Below are positions 1 to 6,156 of a DNA stretch of 37,161 nt, one piece after another. The position numbers and the translations under genes were made by a program. The stretch covers positions 1-37,161 of the forward strand of contig CAYMCP010000029.1 in the NCBI GenBank assembly GCA_964388965.1, read 5' to 3'. Each line of letters begins with the position of its first letter. Position 1 is the first letter of the stretch. Under the pieces are notes generated by a model that was given only the letters and a program-made list of their open reading frames with translations, had not been told where the DNA came from and ran no database searches. The stretch comes from Albibeggiatoa sp964388965 (GTDB taxonomy: Bacteria; Pseudomonadota; Gammaproteobacteria; Beggiatoales; Beggiatoaceae).

Positions 1-954
1 GACTCAACTTCAAAGTTTAACATATTTCTTAGATTTCAAATCGGTTCTATACAAGGCAAATTTGCAGATACATTACGCGATTATCCTGTCACGACTGAGT
101 ATTTATACGCAAGCTACGATGCTGTAGTTGATGCTCCGAAAGAATTGAAATCTGATGTGACAGATGCTGTTCAAACGGCTAGAGATGAATTGGCAAGCGA
201 ATATGAAAAACGAATTTTGCATATCGCTCAAATTAACTCTTTAATTCCGTCGGTTCTATCAGAGGAAACGGCTCAACAGCTTGAACAATGGAGAGATAAT
301 TTATTGTTAGATGTAGAAAAATTATCTGAAGCTGGCAAATCTTGTCTTACTAAATTAGCTACTTGTCCTAAGGTAAAATGTGACACTTTTGCAGCATTAA
401 GTCAGTATGATGAAAATCTTATTGATAAAATGTTAAATACAGAAATTATTCAAGGTCAATTCACTAATGTAGGTTCTAGCCCAGATATGTATTGTTATTT
501 ACCAGCAAACCATGTCTTAACTGGATTTGGTGCTGGAATAGACGAGGACATAAGAAGAATAAATTTGCAAGGTCGTCCTTTACATGCTGATGGTGAACTT
601 GGAAAACGAATTCCCATAACCTGCGGTGGCTACAAAAAAACAGAAACCTATGTAAATGTTCCTGATGACAAGGACTATATTATAGTGGGAATTGCTGGAA
701 CAAGAAGAAAGGATGATTTTGCTACTACAAAAATTTGGTATAGAGAGTACAATCCAGAGACTAGAATGTTAGTAGGTGAAACTAAAACAGCAATAAACGG
801 TTCATACGGAATTGAAATGCAAGTTGTTTTAGATAACTACGCTAATAGCTTTAAGTTAGATAAAACAATCGCTACAGGTGTAGGTATAGCTAGTAGTGAT
901 AGTAAAGGTGATATTACAGGTATTGGTATTAGAATAGCTACACTAAAACCATAG
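1..954 (+). CDS. Unrecognised protein, 5' end outside window
   Basis: The reading frame is open from base 1 to the TAG at 952-954, so the gene begins upstream; the TTG at 145 is only an internal codon. The visible 317 residues fall into two parts. The first half (to about residue 155) is helical and charged, with three cysteines in a short segment (SCLTKLATCPKVKC). The second half is rich in beta-type sequence with Gly-Ile-Gly patterns (LTGFGAGID, IIVGIAGT, ATGVGIASS, ITGIGIRI), which looks like a small repeated beta fold. I do not recognise the family. There is no visible signal peptide because the N-terminus is missing. Function unknown; coding status is well supported by the long open frame. 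Confidence 0.75.
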   Translation, partial: DSTSKFNIFLRFQIGSIQGKFADTLRDYPVTTEYLYASYDAVVDAPKELKSDVTDAVQTARDELASEYEKRILHIAQINSLIPSVLSEETAQQLEQWRDNLLLDVEKLSEAGKSCLTKLATCPKVKCDTFAALSQYDENLIDKMLNTEIIQGQFTNVGSSPDMYCYLPANHVLTGFGAGIDEDIRRINLQGRPLHADGELGKRIPITCGGYKKTETYVNVPDDKDYIIVGIAGTRRKDDFATTKIWYREYNPETRMLVGETKTAINGSYGIEMQVVLDNYANSFKLDKTIATGVGIASSDSKGDITGIGIRIATLKP

Positions 955-970
955 CAAGATAGCAACAAGC

Positions 971-1049
971 GTAGGGTGCATAAGTGAAACGCCATACACC
1001 TTAAATATGCCGCATTGTTGGTGTATGGCACTACGTTTATACACCCTAC
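971..1049. repeat. Imperfect 30-bp inverted repeat (REP/MITE-like)
   Basis: The arms at 971-1000 and 1020-1049 are imperfect reverse complements over 30 bases. Both outer ends begin GTAGGGTG and both inner ends carry GCCATACACC, with a 19-base loop. The element lies between the unrecognised gene and ruvA. It could form a long stem in RNA and end transcription before ruvA, but there is no T-run after the stem, so a dispersed non-autonomous element is at least as likely. Confidence 0.7.
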
Positions 1050-1077
1050 ATTTGAACAAGTTATCTAAGGAATCTGT

Positions 1078-1677
1078 ATGATTGGATGGCTGAATGGTAA
1101 AATTTTAGAAAAACAACCTCCTTATTTATTATTAGATGTAAATGGCGTTGGCTATGAATTGGAAGCACCTATGTCTACTTTCTATAATCTAGCAGAAATA
1201 GGGCAGACAGCGCAGTTATATACACATTTATCTATTCGAGAAGACGCACACGTTTTATTTGGATTTAGTGCTGAGAATGAACGTAAATTATTTCGTTTTC
1301 TCATTAAAGTTAATGGTGTTGGTCCTAAGTTAGCATTAAGTATTTTGTCTGCAATGGATATAACTACTTTTATTCAGTGTATTAATCAAGAGGAAGTAAG
1401 TAAATTAATACGAATTCCCGGCGTGGGCAAAAAAACTGCTGAACGATTAATTATTGAAATGCGTGACCGTCTTAGTCTTAGTTCAACAGAATCAAAATCT
1501 GAAAGCATGACAAATAGTCTAACGGAAGGTATTACTTCGCCTATTGAGGATGCGATTGGAGCTTTAATTGCGTTAGGTTACAAGCCACAGGATGCAAATC
1601 GTTTAGTTACTAAAGTACAACAAGAAGGTGCGACTAGTGAGGAGCTTATTCGTAACGCTTTGAAAAGTTTAATATAA
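1078..1677 (+). CDS. ruvA: Holliday junction branch migration protein RuvA
   Basis: RuvA tetramers bind four-way DNA junctions and load the RuvB motor for branch migration in recombinational repair. The 199-residue product has the usual length. It opens with the OB-fold start MIGWLNGKI and the NGVGYE turn, then carries the helix-hairpin-helix motifs KVNGVGPKLA and RIPGVGKKTAERLI (about residues 78-125), and ends in the C-terminal RuvB-binding helices (AIGALIALGY). An AAGGA ribosome site precedes the ATG. The gene is followed after 16 bp by the amidase gene and may be co-transcribed with it. ruvC is not in the window, and ruvB lies about 2 kb away on the other strand, unlike the common ruvCAB or ruvAB operon. 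Confidence 0.97.
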   Translation: MIGWLNGKILEKQPPYLLLDVNGVGYELEAPMSTFYNLAEIGQTAQLYTHLSIREDAHVLFGFSAENERKLFRFLIKVNGVGPKLALSILSAMDITTFIQCINQEEVSKLIRIPGVGKKTAERLIIEMRDRLSLSSTESKSESMTNSLTEGITSPIEDAIGALIALGYKPQDANRLVTKVQQEGATSEELIRNALKSLI

Positions 1678-1693
1678 ATTATGGAGGGTTTTA

Positions 1694-2866
1694 ATGAGGT
1701 TTTTATATGGATTATTACTTATTTTTTATTCTTTTAATGTTTATAGCGTAGAATTACAACAAATTCGTTTTTGGCAACATGATGAGCAAACGACACGAGT
1801 GATGTTAGATTTATCTGCTCCTGTGAGCTATAACATTTTTACTTTAACGAATCCCTATCGTTTAGTATTAGATTTAAAAGCGACACATTTAACTAATCAG
1901 ATTGCTAAAGTACCTGCAACACAAGCTATTTTAGAAAACATTCGTTATGCTAAACGCAATAAACAGGATTTGCGCTTAGTATTTGATTTAAAAAAGTCAG
2001 TGCGTACAACGAGTTATTTAGTTGCTCCTGATTCGCAAGGTGGGCATCGTTTATTGTTGGATATTACGAGCCTAGCAGCCGTCACGCAACCCATTACACC
2101 ACCAAAACCACCGCTTGCTACGAGAACTGAAAAACCCAAATTATTCACAAAACAAACCTTACCTACAAAACAAGACACTATTGTTATTGCAGTTGACCCT
2201 GGGCATGGTGGAATTGATCCGGGTGCAATCGGTAAACAGGGTACGGAAGAAAAAAATGTTGTACTCGCAGTTGGCAAAAAATTGGCGCAGCTAATCAATC
2301 AACAGCCCGGTTATACAGCCGTTTTGACTCGTAGCACCGATAAATATCTAAAGCTACGACAACGAATTGAAATTGCTAGAGAATATCAAGCTGATTTATT
2401 TATTTCTCTTCATGCTGATGCGTTACCTGATAATCAAACTGCTTATGGTTCATCGGTTTACATGCTATCTCAAAGCGGTGCAAGTAGCGAGGCGGCACAA
2501 TGGCTAGCGCAAAAAGAAAATGCGGCTGATTTAATTGGCGGAGTCAGTTTGAGTGATAAAGATGATTTGTTAGCTTCTGTATTATTAGATTTATCGCAAG
2601 AAGGTACGTTAGAAGCGAGTGCATTGATTGGACAAGAAATTTTAAAAGCGTTGGATACAGTCGGGAAAGTACACTTTAAGAAGTTACAACGTGCGGCTTT
2701 TATGGTATTGCGTTCGCCCGATATTCCTTCGGTGTTGGTTGAAATGGCTTTTTTATCTACACCCAGTGAAGAGCGTAAGTTAAACGATTCAAATTATCAA
2801 AATCAGTTGGCTCACGCGCTATTGCAAGGTATCCAACACTATTTTAAAAAATATCCACCAAGTTGA
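1694..2866 (+). CDS. amiC: N-acetylmuramoyl-L-alanine amidase (AmiB/AmiC type)
   Basis: Periplasmic zinc amidase that cleaves the peptide stem from muramic acid during septum splitting. The 390-residue product starts with a signal peptide (RFLYGLLLIFYSFNVYS). An AMIN domain follows at about residues 20-125 (QIRFWQHDEQTTRVMLDLS), then a Pro/Thr-rich linker, then the Amidase_3 domain at about 160-388. Catalytic motifs are visible: VAIDPGHGG-like VAVDPGHGG with its zinc histidine, the zinc glutamate in GTEEKNVVL, SLHADA, and the C-terminal VLVEMAFLS. GGAGG sits just before the ATG. Only one peptidoglycan-binding module (AMIN) is seen and there is no LysM domain, so it is closer to AmiC by architecture; the exact AmiB/AmiC assignment is uncertain. 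Confidence 0.9.
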   Translation: MRFLYGLLLIFYSFNVYSVELQQIRFWQHDEQTTRVMLDLSAPVSYNIFTLTNPYRLVLDLKATHLTNQIAKVPATQAILENIRYAKRNKQDLRLVFDLKKSVRTTSYLVAPDSQGGHRLLLDITSLAAVTQPITPPKPPLATRTEKPKLFTKQTLPTKQDTIVIAVDPGHGGIDPGAIGKQGTEEKNVVLAVGKKLAQLINQQPGYTAVLTRSTDKYLKLRQRIEIAREYQADLFISLHADALPDNQTAYGSSVYMLSQSGASSEAAQWLAQKENAADLIGGVSLSDKDDLLASVLLDLSQEGTLEASALIGQEILKALDTVGKVHFKKLQRAAFMVLRSPDIPSVLVEMAFLSTPSEERKLNDSNYQNQLAHALLQGIQHYFKKYPPS

Positions 2867-2879
2867 ATTGATTTGAAAG

Positions 2880-2955
2880 TGGTGGGTTGTATAGGGTTCG
2901 AACCTATGACCATCGGATTAAGAGTCCGGTGCTCTACCAACTGAGCTAACAACCC
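2880..2955 (-). tRNA. tRNA-Lys (anticodon CTT)
   Basis: On the minus strand the 76-base cloverleaf has a GGGTTGT/ACAACCC acceptor stem, a D arm with AGCTCAGTTGGTAGAGC, an anticodon loop CTCTTAA (2918-2924, anticodon bases 2920-2922) and a T loop GGTTCGAAC. The CCA end is encoded (2880-2882). It differs from the second lysine tRNA at the anticodon wobble base and at one T-loop base. Confidence 0.97.
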
Positions 2956-2979
2956 GTCATGTAGAAAGGTTAAAGAAAT

Positions 2980-3008
2980 TTTGTAGATTGCGGGGGGAAT
3001 GTAATCAA
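2980..3008 (-). promoter_or_regulatory. Candidate promoter of tRNA-Lys(CTT)
   Basis: Reading the minus strand, a TTGATT -35 (3003-3008) and a TACAAA -10 (2980-2985) are separated by 17 bases. The predicted start would be about 15-20 bases before the tRNA. This would let the CTT tRNA be made independently of the upstream TTT tRNA. Confidence 0.4.
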
Positions 3009-3046
3009 TGTTTTCATTAAATGCCATCGCATTTTAACGATCTCGA

Positions 3047-3060
3047 TTGATCTAAATCAA
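3047..3060. promoter_or_regulatory. Perfect FNR/Anr-type palindrome
   Basis: TTGAT CTAA ATCAA matches the FNR consensus TTGAT-N4-ATCAA at every conserved position. It lies between the two lysine tRNA genes, about 80 bases upstream of the predicted start of the CTT tRNA and 111 bases downstream of nothing but tRNA. Whether a regulator uses it is unknown; the match itself is exact. Confidence 0.45.
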
Positions 3061-3171
3061 GCGTATCAACATATCTTTTTAGTCATAAGATTCAGAGTGA
3101 TTTCGATATTAGAAAATATTTCGCAGCTAAACAAAACTTGCTACTTAGACTGAAAACTGGCAATCAGAAAG

Positions 3172-3247
3172 TGGTGGGTTGTATAGGATTCGAACCTATG
3201 ACCATCGGATTAAAAGTCCGGTGCTCTACCAACTGAGCTAACAACCC
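3172..3247 (-). tRNA. tRNA-Lys (anticodon TTT)
   Basis: A 76-base minus-strand cloverleaf with the same acceptor stem as its neighbour and an anticodon loop CTTTTAA (3210-3216), giving anticodon TTT for AAA/AAG. CCA is encoded (3172-3174). It lies upstream of the CTT copy in the direction of transcription, with 216 bases between them. Confidence 0.97.
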
Positions 3248-3268
3248 GTCATTCAAAATAAGGTGGTC

Positions 3269-3296
3269 ATTATAGTGAGATAAAAAAATATTGCAA
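3269..3296 (-). promoter_or_regulatory. Strong sigma-70 type promoter for tRNA-Lys(TTT)
   Basis: On the minus strand a TTGCAA -35 (3291-3296) is followed after 16 bases by a perfect TATAAT -10 (3269-3274). The expected start is about 15 bases before the mature tRNA 5' end at 3247, as expected for a tRNA gene. Confidence 0.7.
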
Positions 3297-3379
3297 GCAT
3301 TTTTCTGTTTTTTAGCAATTCTTATTCGGAATCATTTATTTTATTTTCAAAAACAACAAGATATATTTACCCGACTAGA

Positions 3380-3510
3380 TATACTAGCGTCCTACAGTAT
3401 TATTGTAAATCCTTTTTGCGTGACGCTGGTGCGTCAGTAGTTCATTCTACGTGGTGTGCAGAACGAGATTTTTCCTCGTGACGAGGCACTGCGTCCTACG
3501 ACTGCTTTGA
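3380..3510. repeat. Degenerate intergenic hairpin repeat (copy A, loose match)
   Basis: This stretch between ruvB and the tRNA promoter has several small stem-loops with GCGTC cores. The clearest is 3421-3436 (TGACGC, TGGT loop, GCGTCA). Another is ACGAG/CTCGT at 3453-3469. The phrase GCGTCCTAC appears at 3388 and 3491. It resembles the hairpin repeats at 14351, 21442, 23211 and 23949 but is the least regular of them. No gene is visible from 3297 to 3529. Confidence 0.45.
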
Positions 3511-3529
3511 TCTGAAGTAAAGCTGTTTT

Positions 3530-4570
3530 TTAAGTTTTGATTGCGTCTAAAATATCTGCCTGCATAGGTTTAGGTTGCAGATTGAAATGCTCCCACGCAA
3601 GCGGAGTAACCACCCGTCCTTTTGGTGTACGCATAATAAAACCTTGTTGCAATAAATACGGTTCAATTACCTCTTCAATCGTTCCGCGTTCCTCGCCGAT
3701 TGCAGCACCCAACGTATCCAAGCCTACTGGACGACCTGCAAATTTTTCCATAATAGTGAGCAACAATTTTCTATCCATCAAATCTAAACCATAAGCATCT
3801 ACATTAAGTAAATCTAGTGCCTGTTGAGCTGCTTGCCTAGTAATTTTGCCATCATATTTTACTTGTGCATAATCCCGTACACGACGCAAAAGACGATTTG
3901 CAACACGCGGTGTACCACGAGAACGTTTTGCAATTTCTGACGCACCCAATTCATCTATTTCCACTGCCAAAATAGCAGCAGATCGCGTTATGATACGCGC
4001 TAAATCTTCATGATTATAAAATTCTAAACGTTGAGTAATACCAAACCTATCACGTAGCGGTGAGGTGAGCAGACCGGCGCGGGTTGTAGCACCGACTAGA
4101 GTAAAAGGTTGTAAATCGAGTTTAATCGAGCGTGCAGCAGGTCCCTCGCCAATCATAATGTCTAGTTGACAATCTTCCATTGCTGGATATAACACCTCTT
4201 CTATTACTGGACTCAAACGGTGAATTTCATCAATAAATAATACGTCATTAGGTTCTAAATTAGTTAATAATGCTGCCAAATCGCCAGCTTTTTCTAAAAT
4301 AGGTCCCGATGTTTGACGCAAATTTACACCCATTTCATGGGCAATGATATGTGATAGTGTTGTTTTACCTAAACCTGGGGGACCAAAAATTAACACATGA
4401 TCCAATGCTTCCTGACGTGCTCGGGCAGCGGAGATAAAAATATCCATTTGCTCACATACTCGTGGCTGTCCTTCGTAATCCGCTAATAATTTAGGACGTA
4501 AAGCTCTGTCGAGTTTAAAATCATCCAATCGACGTTCAGGCGTAATTAAACGTTCAGTTTCAATAACCAC
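3530..4570 (-). CDS. ruvB: Holliday junction DNA helicase RuvB
   Basis: Hexameric AAA+ motor that drives branch migration with RuvA. The 346 residues include the RuvB N-terminal hallmark (LRPKLLADYEGQ), Walker A GPPGLGKTT (about residue 64), Walker B LFIDEIHRL, sensor region VGATTRAG, arginine-finger region SPLRDRFG, and the C-terminal winged helix (TPKGRVVTPLAWEHF). Length matches the family. The start is a GTG at 4568-4570, preceded by GGAAAAG; an in-frame TAG lies three codons upstream, so no longer form is possible. It is not next to ruvA or ruvC: the tRNA-Lys pair and the amidase gene intervene and ruvA is on the opposite strand. Confidence 0.97.
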   Translation of the reverse strand: MVIETERLITPERRLDDFKLDRALRPKLLADYEGQPRVCEQMDIFISAARARQEALDHVLIFGPPGLGKTTLSHIIAHEMGVNLRQTSGPILEKAGDLAALLTNLEPNDVLFIDEIHRLSPVIEEVLYPAMEDCQLDIMIGEGPAARSIKLDLQPFTLVGATTRAGLLTSPLRDRFGITQRLEFYNHEDLARIITRSAAILAVEIDELGASEIAKRSRGTPRVANRLLRRVRDYAQVKYDGKITRQAAQQALDLLNVDAYGLDLMDRKLLLTIMEKFAGRPVGLDTLGAAIGEERGTIEEVIEPYLLQQGFIMRTPKGRVVTPLAWEHFNLQPKPMQADILDAIKT

Positions 4571-4955
4571 TATGCGCTACTTTTCCAATAAAAATAATGT
4601 AACTACCTAGTCGAGCCAAGCCAAAAGTTTGATGCTTCTCTGCTTTCAATCGCTCATTTTGGCTTTCAATCCGACATTTCCTACTCTTAGCTGTTTTACT
4701 TCCTTCTCCAGCTTACTCAATTGCTTTTTTAATAGCTCTAAATTTGTCGTCTTCCATCTCTAATAGTCTATCCTAAATATCTTCCTATTTGGTATAGGGG
4801 TGGGAGATAATTACATTTTTTTCAAAAATTTGAGAGCTACTGATCAAATTTTTTATTATGATGTATATAGTCAATTCCGTAAAATACGGTATACTAAGGC
4901 AAAAATAATGCTAGGAGTAAAAATCAGATTGAACACTATTGGGCTGTCTAACAAA
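4571..4955. other. 385-bp gene-free stretch with decayed coding relic
   Basis: No intact gene is visible. On the minus strand, 4600-4760 carries coiled-coil-like coding fragments in two frames: MEDDKFRAIKKAIE then stop, and LLKKQLSKLEKEVKQLRVGN continuing to GLKAKMSD then stop. This suggests the tail of a gene damaged by a frameshift and stops. I cannot assign its family. The stretch also contains a copy of the 12-mer found as inverted ends at 18585-18653. The rest (4770-4940) is AT-rich with nothing recognisable. Confidence 0.45.
4599..4610 (+). repeat. Isolated copy of 12-mer GTAACTACCTAG
   Basis: Identical to both ends of the short inverted-repeat element at 18585-18653, and also preceded by AT. 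It sits at one edge of the decayed coding relic, so it may be one end of a broken mobile element. No opposite end was found nearby. Confidence 0.5.
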
Positions 4956-4968
4956 TTAAAATTCATCA
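4944..4968. repeat. Short direct repeat, copy 1 (25 bp)
   Basis: Identical over 25 bases to 5287-5311 and sharing 22 bases with 6002-6023. Here it overlaps the 3' end of the DUF2887 frame, but out of phase with the internal copy, and it supplies that frame's stop codon. Confidence 0.8.
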
Positions 4969-5939
4969 CGACGGTAATTCCCCTCTTGAATCGCCTTAAT
5001 TTCCTTCTCAGAAAGTTGAGTTACATTTGAAATAAACTTCATGGACGCACCCTCCTTTAACATAGAAAGCACATGTTTTTTAAGAAGTTCAAGCCTTTCC
5101 TCAAGCCTTCCTTCCTGTCTTCCNNNNNNNNNNNNNNNNNNNNNNNNNNNNNNNNNNNNNNNNNNNNNNNNNNNNNNNNNNNNNNNNNNNNNNNNNNNNN
5201 NNNNNNNNNNNNNNNNNNNNNNNTCCTGTCTTCCCTCCTGTCTTCCTTGATTACGTCCAATTTCCAAAATATCCTGTCCAGCGCGACTGTCTAACAAATT
5301 AAAATTCATCATGGTGATAATCTCCTCATAGCTCACGTTTCTGAAACGGTCTAACAAAAATAAACCCAGTAAATTCAACGCATCCCGTTGTTCAGTCACA
5401 GGATAAGCTTGTTTTAATGTTGTTGACCACTGTTGCAAATATTGTTCAACTTCGCTTTTAGCCAATTTACTATCCGCAGTAAAAGGCGCAAGTACAATTA
5501 ACTTTGCATCAATATCCAATAGTTGCTGTAAAGTATAGTCGGTCAACACAATTTCGTGAATATCAAAACGCGCCGTAGGTGATAGTTGACTGAGTGGATA
5601 AGCTGCTTGGCGATATTTTTCATCAGTATAAAAAACTACTAACCTTACTTGTTTGCGATATTTATCCAAGTGACAACTTTGCAGCACCTGCGCAATAAAT
5701 CGATAGTTAAAAAATTCATCTGAATAGCCCTGAAACTCCATAAAAATTCTATCCAAATCACTATCCAAAATTGGTAAACCCTGAATATCTGGTTCTAAAC
5801 GCTTGTCTTTCAACACTGTCGCATCAAAACGATATTGCTGTGGCTCTGGAATCCCTGCTAATTTCAACATGCTATTGCCTGTTAATTTCATTAATTGAAA
5901 AAATGGATTATCTGTGCCTAATGATATTTTACTGTCCAT
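4956..5939 (-). CDS. DUF2887 / Rpn-like PD-(D/E)XK family protein, interrupted by assembly gap
   Basis: Rpn-like nuclease-fold protein of the DUF2887 type, a family linked to transposase-like or recombination-promoting nucleases. The start is placed at the ATG at 5937-5939 (MDSKISLGTD), which has a good AAGGAAAG ribosome site; the longer frame to 6023 runs through a fossil duplicate. The FFQLMKLTG start, then EPDIQGLPILD and IFMEFQGYSDEFF, carry the D...E-x-Q catalytic pattern of the superfamily. The C-terminal part has GRNQGRQEGRQ, a 100-N gap at 5124-5223, and GRQEGRLEERLELLKKH. The visible frame is 327 codons including gap codons, but the true repeat number and even the frame across the gap are unknown. 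The C-terminus (GNYRRDEF) ends inside direct repeat copy 1 and may be abnormal. Confidence 0.7.
   Translation of the reverse strand: MDSKISLGTDNPFFQLMKLTGNSMLKLAGIPEPQQYRFDATVLKDKRLEPDIQGLPILDSDLDRIFMEFQGYSDEFFNYRFIAQVLQSCHLDKYRKQVRLVVFYTDEKYRQAAYPLSQLSPTARFDIHEIVLTDYTLQQLLDIDAKLIVLAPFTADSKLAKSEVEQYLQQWSTTLKQAYPVTEQRDALNLLGLFLLDRFRNVSYEEIITMMNFNLLDSRAGQDILEIGRNQGRQEGRQXXXXXXXXXXXXXXXXXXXXXXXXXXXXXXXXXXGRQEGRLEERLELLKKHVLSMLKEGASMKFISNVTQLSEKEIKAIQEGNYRRDEF
5124..5223. other. Assembly gap of exactly 100 N
   Basis: A round-number N run, typical of a gap of unknown size. Both edges consist of TCCTGTCTTCC-type units, which on the minus strand encode Gly-Arg-Gln-Glu repeats, so the gap very probably hides a tandem repeat that short reads could not resolve. 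Confidence 0.95.
5287..5311. repeat. Short direct repeat, copy 2 (25 bp)
   Basis: Identical to 4944-4968. Here it is in frame inside the DUF2887 gene and encodes MMNFNLLDS on the minus strand, so this is likely the ancestral coding position. Confidence 0.8.
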
Positions 5940-6070
5940 TTTGCTTTCCTTAAACAATGTCCGTGCAGAATAAATTGCGTACTCCTCCCTACGTCTTAAA
6001 TTGTCTAACAAATTAAAATTCATTGCCGCAATAATCTCCTCATGGCTTGTGTTTCTAAAATTTAATGCGA
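5940..6070 (-). pseudogene. Fossil 3' part of a second DUF2887 gene copy
   Basis: Minus-strand translation just upstream of the DUF2887 start gives FRNTSHEEIIAAMNFNLLD, which parallels the internal FRNVSYEEIITMMNFNLLD of the gene itself. A TAG stop lies a few codons upstream of this similarity. This is best read as the relic of a tandem duplicate, now fused in frame to the 5' end of the surviving copy. Confidence 0.55.
6002..6023. repeat. Short direct repeat, copy 3 (22 bp)
   Basis: Shares 22 bases with copies 1 and 2 and encodes MNFNLLD in the fossil segment upstream of the DUF2887 gene. Confidence 0.8.
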
Positions 6071-6119
6071 TTAACTAAGGAGAAGATATTAAAAGTTCAA
6101 CATATTTAGCATTTCTCGC

Positions 6120-6125
6120 TATAAT
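6120..6125 (+). promoter_or_regulatory. Candidate -10 box of gdhB
   Basis: A perfect TATAAT just before the glutamate dehydrogenase frame, with only a weak TTCAAC -35 at 6096-6101 (18-base spacer). Transcription would begin near 6132, which favours translation from the ATG at 6157 rather than from 6124. Confidence 0.4.
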
Positions 6126-6156
6126 GGCAGTCTATCCAACGCAAGTAGGAAAAAAA

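Noticed and set aside
2839..3027. 62-residue minus-strand frame over the first tRNA
   Set aside because: It reads straight through the tRNA-Lys gene and its translation is tRNA sequence, so it is not a protein gene.
4944..6023. Direct repeats considered as a CRISPR array
   Set aside because: Only three copies with very unequal spacing (about 320 and 690 bp), lying inside coding sequence.
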